The notes beneath the pieces were generated by a model. The model ran no database searches and was not told the DNA's origin. It saw only the letters and a program-made list of their open reading frames with translations. DNA of 64,000 bases from positions 54,850-118,849 of the forward strand of contig NZ_JARGNU010000014.1 of assembly GCF_029212375.1 (NCBI RefSeq). Direction: 5' to 3'. The DNA comes from Zhongshania sp. GTDB lineage: Bacteria; Pseudomonadota; Gammaproteobacteria; Pseudomonadales; Spongiibacteraceae. The translations under genes were made by a program, and so were the position numbers. This document shows, in pieces, positions 50,576 through 60,244 of the stretch. Each line of letters begins with the position of its first letter. Position 1 is the first letter of the stretch.

Positions 50576-53500
50576 TTAATAGACATCTTTAAGGTATCGC
50601 TTTTCTTTAATTAAATGATTTACGTATTCGTCGGCTTTTTCTGCGTTCATGCCGCCGTGAGTCGCCACTACCTCGCGCAGTGCGCTATCGACGTCTTTGG
50701 CCATGCGGCTGGCATCGCCGCAAATGTAAAAATACGCACCGTTTTGCAACCATGCAAACACATCTTTACCTTGCTCAATTATGCGGTGCTGAACATAGAT
50801 TTTCTGGGCTTGGTCTCTGGAGAAGGCGGTGTTTAGGCGACTAAGTACTCGCTGTTGTTGTAGCGCCTCTAATTCGTCTTGAAAATAAAAATCGGTATCG
50901 GCGCGCTGCTCACCAAAAAACAGCCAGTTTTCACCTTTTGCTCCGCTGGCCTGCCGGTCGTAAAGGAAGCCCATGAAGGGGGCAATTCCGGTTCCTGGGC
51001 CAACCATAATCACCGGTTTGTTGGTGTCGGTGGGTAGGCGAAAGTGGCTGGATTTCTGCACAAAAATTGGCACTGGCAGGTTATTCGGGAGATTTGCCAA
51101 GAAATCTGAGCAAACGCCACTGCGCCACTGCTCCGCAAATTGGTAGCGCACTGTCGCAACAGTGACGTGTACCTGGTCGGCATGGGCCTTGGGGCTAGAG
51201 GCAATGGAATACAGCCTAGGCTGGAGCCGCTTGAGTGAATCCACAAACGCTTGGGCGGTAATCTTTATTGGAAAACCTTGCAGTACATCTACAATCTGTC
51301 GTCCCCAGCACCATTGCGCTAAGGCAGATTTGTTGCCGAGCAAAGTTTTTAGGTGTGGGTTATTAGTTTGGTTGTGAACAAAGTGCAGAAAATCTTTATT
51401 GATATGGCAAATTTCATATTGAGAAATAAGCGACTCTTGCAGCGACATTTCACCCAATTTTGGCACAGCAACCACAGCTTTGCCGTCTAGCTTCAGGGCA
51501 TCACAGAGTTGACTAACCAAGGCGGGCGCGTTGCGCGGCCACACCCCCAGTGCGTCGCCAGCTTCGTAGGTGAGGGTACTGTCTTGCAGGTCAAACACGT
51601 ACTGGCGAGTGTCTTTGTCGGAGCCCGGTTTGTTGAGTTTGCGATTAAGCAGAAGCCGACTCGGGTAGGGGTGCTTGCGACTCCACAACAATGTGCTTTG
51701 TTGCTTGGCGTCCAGTTCTGCATTGGTGCTTTCGCCCGCGATATTGACGCTGTGCGTTTCTGCCGCGGTGTTGGTCAAGGTCTGGCTAATCGCTGCTAGC
51801 CATTGCTCGGCACTCTCTTCGTAGTCGGGTTCGCAGTCTACCCGCGGAATAAGCCGCGTGGCACCCAAGGCTTCTAACCGTGCATCTAGATTACGGCCAA
51901 AGCCGCAAAACTGGTCGTAGTTAGAATCGCCAAAGGCCAATACCGCAAAGCGGGTGTTGGTAAGTGATTGGGTGCTGGCGGCGAGGCTTGCCCAAAATTC
52001 TGCGCCGTTGTCTGGCGGATCACCGTCGCCAAAGGTACTGGTGATAAGTAGCAGCTGCTCGCGTTGAGAGAGTGTTTCGACCTTGACGTCGTTCATTTCC
52101 AAGAGCTGCACAGCAAACCCTTTATTCTGTAAATACGTGTAGCACTGGCTTGCGAATGCTTCTGTGTTGCCGGTTTGCGAGGCCCAGAGTAGGCATATCG
52201 CTTGGTCTTGGGTTTTCGGTGGCTCATTGAGCGCTAGCTCTTTTGTGGCGCTAGCGCTTGGCCACGAGCGGGAAAAAAGCCCCGCTAATAAGCCATCAAT
52301 CAGTAGGCGCCGGTCTTTAGCAATGGGCGCTGTGGCCATTATGGTGGGAATGGCGTTGTTGTCGCGACGGGTATCTTGACGCAATCCAAGTACATAGCCT
52401 TGGAGGTAGTATTGTTCGTCCTGCGTTAATTCAATTTTGGGCATCTCTGTTAACCCAAGTATTTGGGTCAAAAGGTCAATTCTTTCCATATCCTGATTTT
52501 CCGCAATAGGTGCCACAATTGCCACGGGGCTCAGTGCCACGGCACAGTATTTAAATTCAGGTTGTAGCGAGATAGGGTCGACCGCATCGCTGGTAACTGC
52601 GTTGATGGCCAAGCCGTCGCCAAAGACATCGTTCCAGTGAAAGGGCGCAAAGCAGTCGCCAGGCCGCACTCGATTGGTGATCAAGGCCGGCAGCGTTGCC
52701 ACGCCACGCCGCGATTGAATTTTCACCAAGGTCTTGTCGCTAATACCAAGCGCGGCGGCATCTTCTGGGTGAATTTCTACAAATGGGCCAGGGTTGAGCT
52801 TATTGAGTTTGGCCACTTTGCCGGTCTTGCTTAACGTATGCCACTGGTGTTGTAGACGCCCGGTGTTTAATACCAAGGGGAATTCGGTGTTGGGTATTTC
52901 GGCAGGATCAGCATGGGGTCGCGCTAGAAAAAATGCTTTGCCGCCTTCGGTCGGAAATACCAGCCGCGGCTGGCTGCCGTCGTCTCTTTGCACAAGAGTC
53001 TGGCTGACGCCATTATTTAAATAGCGAATGGGATTGCGCTTAGCACTCGGCTTTGCGCAGGGCCACTGCAGTGATGCTTGCTGAAGTGCACTATGGCTGG
53101 CGCCGCGAATGTCGTAATCGGTCTTTGGGTTCCAAAACAACTTAAGCTCTTCAAATACTTCTGCCGCTGATGAATAGGTAAATGCCGCCTCGAACCCCAT
53201 AGCACAGGCCACCTGCGCAATGATTTGCCAGTCTGGTAAACTTTCACCTGGCGGCGTTACGGCTTTTTGCATCAGCGTTAAGTTGCGCTCCGAATTGACC
53301 ATAACGCCCTCGGCTTCGGCCCACAGCGCGCCAGGCAGCAGAATGTCGGCATAGCGATTGGTTTCGGTGTCTAGAAAGGCATCTTGCGTAATGACCAGTT
53401 CCGCAGCCTGTAAACCGGCAATAACATTGTCGCGATTGGGCACGGTAGCGACCGGATTAGTACAGATAATCCAGCAGGCTTTAATTTTTCCTGCAGCCAT

Positions 53501-54676
53501 GTCTTTAAACATGGCCACAGTGCCATTGCCCACTTTTTTGCTGAGGCTAGCTGCGGGAATACCCCAGATATTTTCTACAAATGCGCAATCGTTGTCGTCT
53601 AATACGGAGCGTTGGCCAGGTAGCCCTGGCCCCATGTATCCCATTTCGCGACCACCCATGGCGTTGGGTTGGCCAGTGAGCGAAAACGGTCCACTACCAG
53701 GCCGGCAAATGGCCGCGGTGGCTAGGTGCAAGTTGCAAATCGCATTGGTATTCCACGTGCCATGGGTGCTTTGGTTTAGGCCCATGGTCCAGCAGCTCAT
53801 CCACTCGCCAGCATCACCAATCAGTTGCGCAGCGGCGCGAATATCTTCTTCAGCCAAACCCGTAATCGCCGCCACCCGCGCGGGGGGGTAGTCGGCGAGA
53901 AAGGCGGGCATACGCTCCCACCCCTCGGTAAATTCGTCGATAAATGCTTTGTCTATCTGCTCGTTAACGACCAGCAAGTGCAACAAGCCATTAAGTAAGG
54001 CTAAGTCGGTGCCCGGCTTAATTTGTAGGAAGAGGCTAGCTTTTTCTGCGGTGGTGTTGCGGCGGGGGTCTACCACAATCAGCTTGGCGCCCGCTTTAAC
54101 CCTATCCATCATCCGCAGAAATAAAATAGGGTGGCAGTCGGCCATATTGGCGCCACTAACAAAAAACACATCGGCCTTATCAAAGTCGTGGTAAGAACCT
54201 GGCGGCCCATCTGCACCTAAAGATAGTTTATAGCCACTGCCGGCGCTGGCCATACACAGGCGGGAGTTCGATTCTATATTATTGCTGCGTATAAACCCTT
54301 TACACAGCTTGTTGGCTAAATACTGGGCCTCCATGGACATTTGCCCAGAAACATAAAATGCAATGGCATCGGGGCCATGGGCTTGGAGTATTGTTGTTAA
54401 ACGCTGAGCGGTTTCCGCTATTGCAGTGTCTACGCTAATTCGAACAGGGTCGTGCAAACGCGCTTGGCGGATATAGGCTGCATCCAAACGCCCAGGCGCC
54501 GCAACCACCTCGCCGCAGGTTAAGCCCTTTGTGCAGAGCCGTCCAAAATTACTAGGATGTGCTTTATCGCCACTCACCTTAATGATTTTGTTATCTTCGA
54601 CCTGCATAACAATACCGCAACCAACACCGCAGTAAGGGCAGACACTTTTAATAGATTGTCGGCTTTGGGCACCCAT
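50576..54676 (-). CDS. Assimilatory nitrate reductase fused to CysJ-type flavoprotein reductase
   Basis: 1366 residues from the ATG at 54674-54676 (the frame is open to a TTG at 54700). Residues 1 to about 710 are NasA-like: a 4Fe-4S site C13-x2-C16-x3-C20-x27-C48, then the bis-MGD molybdenum domains with probable Mo-ligand Cys in [14 protein letters not shown] Cys-free linker of about 110 residues contains [16 protein letters not shown], like the CysJ N-terminus. From about 825 come a flavodoxin domain ([16 protein letters not shown]), the FAD domain ([18 protein letters not shown]) and the NADPH domain ([19 protein letters not shown]). The enzyme should reduce nitrate to nitrite with NADPH without a separate reductase subunit. 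No nitrite reductase gene lies in the window. Confidence 0.92.
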   Translation of the reverse strand: MGAQSRQSIKSVCPYCGVGCGIVMQVEDNKIIKVSGDKAHPSNFGRLCTKGLTCGEVVAAPGRLDAAYIRQARLHDPVRISVDTAIAETAQRLTTILQAHGPDAIAFYVSGQMSMEAQYLANKLCKGFIRSNNIESNSRLCMASAGSGYKLSLGADGPPGSYHDFDKADVFFVSGANMADCHPILFLRMMDRVKAGAKLIVVDPRRNTTAEKASLFLQIKPGTDLALLNGLLHLLVVNEQIDKAFIDEFTEGWERMPAFLADYPPARVAAITGLAEEDIRAAAQLIGDAGEWMSCWTMGLNQSTHGTWNTNAICNLHLATAAICRPGSGPFSLTGQPNAMGGREMGYMGPGLPGQRSVLDDNDCAFVENIWGIPAASLSKKVGNGTVAMFKDMAAGKIKACWIICTNPVATVPNRDNVIAGLQAAELVITQDAFLDTETNRYADILLPGALWAEAEGVMVNSERNLTLMQKAVTPPGESLPDWQIIAQVACAMGFEAAFTYSSAAEVFEELKLFWNPKTDYDIRGASHSALQQASLQWPCAKPSAKRNPIRYLNNGVSQTLVQRDDGSQPRLVFPTEGGKAFFLARPHADPAEIPNTEFPLVLNTGRLQHQWHTLSKTGKVAKLNKLNPGPFVEIHPEDAAALGISDKTLVKIQSRRGVATLPALITNRVRPGDCFAPFHWNDVFGDGLAINAVTSDAVDPISLQPEFKYCAVALSPVAIVAPIAENQDMERIDLLTQILGLTEMPKIELTQDEQYYLQGYVLGLRQDTRRDNNAIPTIMATAPIAKDRRLLIDGLLAGLFSRSWPSASATKELALNEPPKTQDQAICLLWASQTGNTEAFASQCYTYLQNKGFAVQLLEMNDVKVETLSQREQLLLITSTFGDGDPPDNGAEFWASLAASTQSLTNTRFAVLAFGDSNYDQFCGFGRNLDARLEALGATRLIPRVDCEPDYEESAEQWLAAISQTLTNTAAETHSVNIAGESTNAELDAKQQSTLLWSRKHPYPSRLLLNRKLNKPGSDKDTRQYVFDLQDSTLTYEAGDALGVWPRNAPALVSQLCDALKLDGKAVVAVPKLGEMSLQESLISQYEICHINKDFLHFVHNQTNNPHLKTLLGNKSALAQWCWGRQIVDVLQGFPIKITAQAFVDSLKRLQPRLYSIASSPKAHADQVHVTVATVRYQFAEQWRSGVCSDFLANLPNNLPVPIFVQKSSHFRLPTDTNKPVIMVGPGTGIAPFMGFLYDRQASGAKGENWLFFGEQRADTDFYFQDELEALQQQRVLSRLNTAFSRDQAQKIYVQHRIIEQGKDVFAWLQNGAYFYICGDASRMAKDVDSALREVVATHGGMNAEKADEYVNHLIKEKRYLKDVY

Positions 54677-54716
54677 TGTACTTAATTCGCTATATGGCAA
54701 AACACATATAGGAAGC

Positions 54717-54731
54717 GCAAGAGCTGTGCCA
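54717..54731 (-). promoter_or_regulatory. Sigma-54 (-24/-12) promoter of the nitrate reductase fusion gene
   Basis: On the minus strand the sequence is TGGCACAGCTCTTGC: TGGCAC, five bases, TTGC, with the invariant GG and GC ten bases apart. Transcription would begin near 54705, about 30 bases before the ATG at 54676. This excludes the upstream TTG start for practical purposes and points to NtrC-type nitrogen control. Confidence 0.82.
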
Positions 54732-55186
54732 AATTAGAGTTTTCGTTAGAAGAGGGGATCGTGGATATTTTCTGTGCAGGAATAAGCTAAATAAACAATA
54801 AATTGCCTTTTTGGTGCAGTGAATCTGGGTCTAGCTGCGGCTGAGTGGCGCTATTTTAGCGCAGCAATGATCGTTTAGAGTGCCAACAGGCCTCACGTCC
54901 AAGAATTGCGGTTTTCTATAAGAACTTTCGGTAATCCAATACTCGACATATGGAGGCAGTAATAAATTTTATGTTGCTTCAGCCTCAGAGCACGTCTACC
55001 GCGTAGTGTTGTAGATGATGTAGCGACCAGCAGTGCTGGTTATGCGAATACCCTTACCTCAAAACGGCATACTTGCATTACCCTCTATTTATTCAAGAAA
55101 TAATACGAGCAAAATAACACCCGCTCGCTATTGCCGGTTTAGCGAAAATTGCTAGGCTTAAACCTGATGTTGTCCATTAAAGCTAT
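54732..55186. other. Gene-free stretch upstream of the nitrate reductase gene
   Basis: 455 bp with no gene seen. It should hold enhancer sites for the sigma-54 promoter and the 3' end of the norZ transcript. I could not pick out a convincing NtrC palindrome by eye. Confidence 0.5.
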
Positions 55187-57466
55187 TTAAATACGCTTTT
55201 TATTTACAGCGGTATTTATTTGTTTGCCTCTCATAAACCACAAGCGGAACACAAACCACGCCAGTAGCAATACACCCCCAGAGAAAATGAGGTCTCCCGG
55301 CATTCGCATCCATACCAGTAAGTGAATAAGTGGTTGACTCATAAACTCTGCAGAGCGGGCATACCAGTAACCATTTTGCAGTGCGGCATTTAATTGCAGT
55401 ACGCCAATCGGAAGCAAGGTTAGTAGCGCCATAAGTGCTAAGCCTATGTTCAGCGACCAGAAACTACCGCGCAACGCCCCCTCCGACCATTGGGCTTGTG
55501 GCTTGAGGCCACGAAGACAGAATAACATTAAGCCAATACCCAACATTCCGTAGACCCCAAACAGCGCTGTGTGACCATGCAGCGGTGTGAGATTAAGCCC
55601 TTGCATATAATATAGTGCAATAGGCGTATTAATGAGAAAACCGAATAGACCGGCGCCAACCAAATTCCAGAACGATACAGCTAAAAAGAACATAATCGGC
55701 CAGCGATACCGCGCCATCCACGGTGTGGCACGGCTGTTCGACCACGTTTCGTAGGCCTCTAAACCGATGAGTGCAAGTGGGACGACTTCCAGTGCAGAGA
55801 ACGACGCGCCAATGGCCAGTACTGCTGTTGGCGTCCCTGTCCAGTACAAGTGATGAAACGTGCCCAGAACGCCACCAGACATAAAAACCACCGTTGCGAA
55901 CAACACATTGATGGTGGCAGTTTTCGCTCGCACTAACCCTAAGCGAACAAACAAAAAGCTAATTACGGCAACCGCAAAAACTTCAAAAAAGCCCTCGACC
56001 CAAAGGTGTACTACCCACCAACGCCAGTATTCTACAACAGCGATATGGCTATGTTCGCGCCACATTAAACCTGCGCCGTAGAACAAGCCGATTGAAATAG
56101 TGGACAAAAATAGCAGGCCAACAATAGATGCCATGTCGTCCTTACGCCGCATGGCTGGCCACAATGCACGGCCTACAAGGCTTAGCCAGACGATAAGGCC
56201 AACGAATAAAAAGGCTTGCCAGAAACGACCGATATCAACGTATTCCCAGCCCTGATGGCCAAATAGAAAATTGTACTCCAAGCCCATCTTTTGCATCACT
56301 GCAAACCATTGGCCTGTAAAGGCACCGACTACAATAACCAGCAGGCAGACAAATAGGAAATTCACACCAAAACGCTGGAAGCGTGGTTCGTGGCCTGAAA
56401 CCGCAGGCGCGATGTAAAGGCCGGTGGCGAGCCAAGCCGTAGCAATCCATAACACGGCTAACTGGGTATGCCAGCTACGCGTGAGCGAGTAGGGTATATA
56501 CTCGGAAATGTTCACACCATAAAAGTCTTTTTCAACTTGATAGTGCGCAGTAATGGCACCGAGCAGAATTTGCGTGAGAAACAATGCAATTACAAGCCAG
56601 AAGTACTTCGCCGTGGCGCGCATCGAAGGCGTAATGACCAGCTTTAATAGTGGGTCGGTGGTTGGCGGGGTGAGCGGTGACTCTTTCCCATGATAGGCGG
56701 CATAGTGCCAACCGAGTAAGCCTATGCCCGCAACCATAAATAGAATGCTGAACATAGACCACATGAACGTGCTCGGAGTAGCTTCATTACCCACTAACGG
56801 TTCATAGGGCCAGTTATTGGTGTAGCTAGCGGGGTGTTTAGCGTCACTACTTGGGCGCTCGGTGACTGCCGCCCAGGCGGTCCAAAAAAAGAAGCCTGTC
56901 ATTTGTCGGCGGTGCTCGGCGGTATCGATACTACCGCTCTTAATAGCGTAAGCTTCGCGTAGATCAGCCGTGGCTGGATCACTTCCAAATAGGCTGATGT
57001 AATGGGGAATGATGCTTTCGATGGCAGCGGCGCGATCGTCAGAAATAATGATACTGGCGCTACTTTCGTCGTAGGTGTTGGGGCGTAAGACAGCTTGTAG
57101 TTCAGCCTTTAAACTCGCTTGCTGAGCGAGTGCTAGTGTACTAAAGGCCTGATTAAATTGGCGCTGCGACAGAATATCCAACATTGCAATGGCTTCACGA
57201 TGCAGCCAATCAGCCGTCCAATCGGGCGCGATTAGTGCGCCGTGGCCCCATATAGAACCTACCTGCATACCGCCCATGCTTTGCCATACTTGGCGGCCAG
57301 TCTGGAGGTCGTCCAACGTATAGAGCGTTTTTCCGCTCGTGGAAACAATTCTATCTGGCAGCGGCGGTGCAACTCGATTGATTTCGCTGCCTACAAACAA
57401 AAGAACCGCAAACGTAGCGCCTAAAAGCAGGCTCAGCCCCATCCATAAGCGCTTCGTGGTGGTCAT
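55187..57466 (-). CDS. norZ: Quinol-dependent nitric oxide reductase (qNor)
   Basis: 759 residues from the ATG at 57464-57466, chosen because TTGGAG lies eight bases before it (the ATG at 57472 is only two bases from it). A single-subunit heme-copper-oxidase-fold enzyme that reduces NO to N2O with quinol. An N-terminal helix is followed by a periplasmic domain (TGRQVWQSMGGMQVGSIWGHG, about residues 56-76). Then come 13 or so helices containing SWHTQLAVLWIATAWLATGLY, HSHIAVVEYWRWWVVHLWVEGFFEVFA (His ligands) and GTFHHLYWTGTP. It has the fused extension typical of NorZ rather than cNor. No denitrification cluster accompanies it, so NO detoxification is the likely role. Confidence 0.94.
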   Translation of the reverse strand: MTTTKRLWMGLSLLLGATFAVLLFVGSEINRVAPPLPDRIVSTSGKTLYTLDDLQTGRQVWQSMGGMQVGSIWGHGALIAPDWTADWLHREAIAMLDILSQRQFNQAFSTLALAQQASLKAELQAVLRPNTYDESSASIIISDDRAAAIESIIPHYISLFGSDPATADLREAYAIKSGSIDTAEHRRQMTGFFFWTAWAAVTERPSSDAKHPASYTNNWPYEPLVGNEATPSTFMWSMFSILFMVAGIGLLGWHYAAYHGKESPLTPPTTDPLLKLVITPSMRATAKYFWLVIALFLTQILLGAITAHYQVEKDFYGVNISEYIPYSLTRSWHTQLAVLWIATAWLATGLYIAPAVSGHEPRFQRFGVNFLFVCLLVIVVGAFTGQWFAVMQKMGLEYNFLFGHQGWEYVDIGRFWQAFLFVGLIVWLSLVGRALWPAMRRKDDMASIVGLLFLSTISIGLFYGAGLMWREHSHIAVVEYWRWWVVHLWVEGFFEVFAVAVISFLFVRLGLVRAKTATINVLFATVVFMSGGVLGTFHHLYWTGTPTAVLAIGASFSALEVVPLALIGLEAYETWSNSRATPWMARYRWPIMFFLAVSFWNLVGAGLFGFLINTPIALYYMQGLNLTPLHGHTALFGVYGMLGIGLMLFCLRGLKPQAQWSEGALRGSFWSLNIGLALMALLTLLPIGVLQLNAALQNGYWYARSAEFMSQPLIHLLVWMRMPGDLIFSGGVLLLAWFVFRLWFMRGKQINTAVNKKRI

Positions 57467-57582
57467 TTGCATTACTCCAAAAAATAAACGCCAATCTGAA
57501 TGATTTTACTTAGCAAGAGCACTAACGCCGTTGCCTCTGGAGTAGCCAGTGGTGTGGCCAGCGTTACTTTGTATTGACGGTG

Positions 57583-57610
57583 TCTGTATTCTGTATTCTG
57601 TATTCTGTAT
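57583..57610. repeat. Heptanucleotide tandem repeat (TCTGTAT)x4 in the norZ leader
   Basis: Four perfect copies of TCTGTAT fill 28 bp, at 117-144 bp upstream of the norZ start. A -10-like TATAAT on the minus strand at 57673-57668 would place the repeat inside the transcribed leader. Confidence 0.9.
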
Positions 57611-57721
57611 ATGTTCTTACTTGCCACCATCAAAAATTACGCTACCCACAAATTATGTATTATTGAAATTATACAGTGGCGCGTCTTAGCGCGATCTTGC
57701 CCGAGTCGGAGCAACTGAGAC

Positions 57722-57735
57722 TTGATTTAAATCAA
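57722..57735. promoter_or_regulatory. FNR/Anr/Dnr-type box, norZ side
   Basis: TTGATTTAAATCAA is a perfect TTGAT-N4-ATCAA palindrome. Its centre is about 67 bp upstream of the norZ transcription start implied by the minus-strand TATAAT at 57673-57668, within the range of an upstream (class I) activator site. Confidence 0.7.
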
Positions 57736-57879
57736 TCGTTGCGCAGATTTTTAACGCCCAGATTAACTCGCTCCGTTCCCGTGTTTAAGCCTAGCGACTA
57801 GCTTTAATAACGCATATTTTCTTCCCCAAAATATTGCCAAAATTGTCAACTATAATATGATCAACATTCAAATTAGTTA

Positions 57880-57893
57880 TTGATTTCGGTCAA
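57880..57893. promoter_or_regulatory. Second FNR/Dnr-like box (one mismatch)
   Basis: TTGATTTCGGTCAA matches TTGAT-N4-ATCAA at nine of ten positions. It lies 13 bp before the perfect box at 57906, so the two could bind adjacent dimers. Confidence 0.4.
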
Positions 57894-57905
57894 CAATCTA
57901 AATAT

Positions 57906-57919
57906 TTGATCTACATCAA
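57906..57919 (+). promoter_or_regulatory. FNR/Anr/Dnr-type box of the PNPOx-family gene
   Basis: TTGATCTACATCAA is a perfect TTGAT-N4-ATCAA match. A -10-like TATTGT at 57941-57946 puts the box centre close to -41 relative to the predicted start, the classic class II activator position, ahead of the ATG at 57981. Confidence 0.7.
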
Positions 57920-57980
57920 TACGGCTCAGCGGCGCCCAGTTATTGTTGTCCATATGACAAACAGTTAGCGTGGGCGACGA

Positions 57981-58574
57981 ATGAGCAGGGATTACTACCA
58001 AGTGGCCTTAGATAGGCTTACTGCGTTAATTGACGAAGCGCGCAGCCGCGGGTCATTCGAAGCAGAAGTCGCCGCCTTAGCCACCGCAGATGTTTCAGCG
58101 CGGCCGTCGGTGCGAATGATATCAATACAAGCGGTGGATGCTGCTGGGCTGTTGTTTTTTGCCAATGTGCGCAGTGGTAAAGGGCTGCAAATTCTTGCGA
58201 ACCCCCAAGCATCACTGTGCTTTTACTGGCCGGCATTGCAGGAGCAGGCGATTATTGAAGGCAGTGTTGAAGTTCAGTCGCTTGCGGTTTCTGACCAATA
58301 TTGGAATAGGCGCATGCGGGCATTTCAAATTGCCGCTTGGGCTTCCGAGCAGGGCACACCAGCGGAGGAAACAAAGACCGATGGCAATCTTATCGATCAA
58401 CAAGCGGGAAATTTCAGCTCGGGCAAAATATTACGCCAGGAAAACTGGCTAGCGTTTCGAATAGTGCCTTACCGAATTGAATTCTGGCCAAGTGGTTGGC
58501 ACCGCCGTCGCGAAAGAATCAAATATCAACGCGATAAAGAGGGCGCTTGGAGCAAAGAGATGTTGAACCCCTGA
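57981..58574 (+). CDS. PNPOx-family flavoprotein, PdxH-like
   Basis: 197 residues, cytosolic split-barrel FMN-binding fold. PdxH-like blocks are ARPSVRMISIQAVDAAGLLFFANVRSGKG (residues 40-68 region), NPQASLCFYWPALQEQAIIEG, RMRAFQIAAWASEQ and the end FRIVPYRIEFWPSGWHRRRERI. The C-terminal substrate motif RLHDR of true PdxH is replaced by GWHRRRE, so pyridoxamine-phosphate oxidase activity is possible but not assured. Its promoter has a class II FNR/Dnr box and it is divergent from norZ. This suggests a role under low oxygen or NO rather than ordinary vitamin B6 synthesis. Confidence 0.8.
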   Translation: MSRDYYQVALDRLTALIDEARSRGSFEAEVAALATADVSARPSVRMISIQAVDAAGLLFFANVRSGKGLQILANPQASLCFYWPALQEQAIIEGSVEVQSLAVSDQYWNRRMRAFQIAAWASEQGTPAEETKTDGNLIDQQAGNFSSGKILRQENWLAFRIVPYRIEFWPSGWHRRRERIKYQRDKEGAWSKEMLNP

Positions 58575-58888
58575 TTAGTGGTCATTCGTTGATGAATACG
58601 TGTACTCATCCGCAGCAGCCGTACAATCCGCGGGATTTGTGAACCAACCTAGAAGATAAATTACAGTTTGTTAGCCCTCAGCAAAAATTTGTTATGTGCT
58701 TACCCAAATCCATGCAGTGCTTAAGTTTATTAAATTAATAACTCTCGATTTTTAAATGCTTGAGGTATAGGGCATTCGGCCTATTTAATTTGCGCCTTCG
58801 ATGACTGACCCCTTACTAATAAAACGAATTTTATTTGATTAATTAAGATGGAAGGGCGTAGATGATATGACAAGTGTGGATGCGAATA
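58575..58888. other. Gene-free stretch ahead of the transporter-ackA-xfp operon
   Basis: About 314 bp, AT-rich, with no gene. No sigma-54 or FNR-type element was found. A GGAAGGG purine tract at 58851-58857 is too far from any start to act as its ribosome site. Confidence 0.45.
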
Positions 58889-60244
58889 ATGACTAAAAGA
58901 ATACCTAATTCCCTCAAAAACATCGCAGATCAGTTTGATCGTTTAATCAGTGGTCGGCTTTGGTTAAAGGTTTTGATTGCGCTTTTTGCAGGTGTTCTTG
59001 TCGGCGTTATGCTTGGCCCAGACCTAGGGCTGGTATCCGCGAGTACTGTTAAAGCCATTACTGCGTGGTTGGCGCTACCTGGGCAGGTGTTTCTGGCCAT
59101 TATTCAAATGGTTGTTGTACCGTTGGTGGTTGCCTCAATAGTTAGGGGCCTAGCTGCAAACAACAATCCGGCGGCCATAAAAAAGAATGGTTTCATCGCT
59201 TTGATTTTTATTTTTATATCTACAGGGCTTGCCGCTGCCATTGGCATTGGTTTGGCGTTAAATATTCAACCAGGGCAATTTGTCGATGCAACGTCCTTGG
59301 TTGGCAGCCATACCGATTCCTTGACGCAAGTTGTAGCACAAGGGTTTCCTGCGGTATCAGAATTACCAGAGAAAGTATCGGCGCTTATCCCTAAAAACCC
59401 ATTAGCATCAATGGCCTCGGGTGAGATGCTGCAAGTAATACTGTTTGCTGCGGTGCTTGGCGCGGCGATGCTTTCTATTCCTGTTCAACAGTCTAAACCT
59501 TTGTTTGATTTATTCGGTGCACTGCAAGAAGTGAGTTTACGCATTGTGTCTTGGGCGATGTTGCTTGCCCCAATAGCCGTTTTTGGCCTTATTACACGCC
59601 TAGTTGCGAATCTTGGTATAGATGTTCTCGCCGGTATGGCGGTATACGTGTTAACGGTTGTTTTGGGGCTCTTTGTGGTAGCCGTACTCTACTTTATTGT
59701 GGCAAAAATAACGTCTACCTTCTCAATAAAGGAGGTTTTCAAGAAGGTAAGAGAATTGCTTCTACTGGCATTTTCAACCAGTAGCTCGGCGGCGGTAATG
59801 CCCATTACCTTGAAGGTGGTTGAAGATGAGATGAATGTAAGCCCTGAGATTGCGCAGTTTTTAGTTCCTCTTGGCGCGACGATCAATATGACTGGTACAG
59901 CTATGTATCAGGGCGTCGCGACAGTTTTTCTTGCCCAAGTATTTAATGTTGACCTTAGTATATCCAGCTATTTATTTATTGTAACGATGGCGGTGGCGGC
60001 GTCGATAGGCTCCCCCGCAACACCAGGTGCTGGCATTATTATACTTAGCATGGTGTTGGAAGGCGTGGGTATTCCGGCATCGGGCATTGCGTTAATTCTG
60101 GGCGTAGACAGAATTTTAGACATGTGTCGCACATCCGTTAACGTGCTGGGCGACGTTGTTGCTTGCACTACGGTTCAGTATTTTACCAAGGGTAAGCAAA
60201 TTAAAAGCGATGGCTTTTCGGAGAAGTGCGTTGACCAACCTTAA
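58889..60244 (+). CDS. Dicarboxylate/amino acid:cation symporter (DAACS family)
   Basis: About 451 residues from the ATG at 58889; GTG at 58874 and ATG at 58880 are alternatives and no ribosome site decides. Hydrophobic segments run throughout. Family motifs are QVFLAIIQMVVVPLVVASIVRGL, the Ser-rich hairpin AFSTSSSAAVMPITLKVVE, GATINMTGTAMYQGVATVFLAQ (TM7 NMDGT-like, here NMTGT) and GSPATPGAGIIILSMVLEGVGIP. The Asp-to-Thr change in NMDGT is worth noting because that Asp region coordinates sodium in GltPh. Its end overlaps the ackA start by 14 bp, so the operon couples uptake to acetyl-phosphate metabolism. Confidence 0.88.
   Translation: MTKRIPNSLKNIADQFDRLISGRLWLKVLIALFAGVLVGVMLGPDLGLVSASTVKAITAWLALPGQVFLAIIQMVVVPLVVASIVRGLAANNNPAAIKKNGFIALIFIFISTGLAAAIGIGLALNIQPGQFVDATSLVGSHTDSLTQVVAQGFPAVSELPEKVSALIPKNPLASMASGEMLQVILFAAVLGAAMLSIPVQQSKPLFDLFGALQEVSLRIVSWAMLLAPIAVFGLITRLVANLGIDVLAGMAVYVLTVVLGLFVVAVLYFIVAKITSTFSIKEVFKKVRELLLLAFSTSSSAAVMPITLKVVEDEMNVSPEIAQFLVPLGATINMTGTAMYQGVATVFLAQVFNVDLSISSYLFIVTMAVAASIGSPATPGAGIIILSMVLEGVGIPASGIALILGVDRILDMCRTSVNVLGDVVACTTVQYFTKGKQIKSDGFSEKCVDQP

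Larger units (their letters stand above)
57473..57980. other. Divergent regulatory region between norZ and the PNPOx-family gene
   Basis: 508 bp without a gene. It contains the heptamer repeat (57583-57610), a minus-strand -10 (57668-57673), and three FNR/Dnr-like boxes (57722, 57880, 57906). No other coding sequence was found. Confidence 0.8.
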
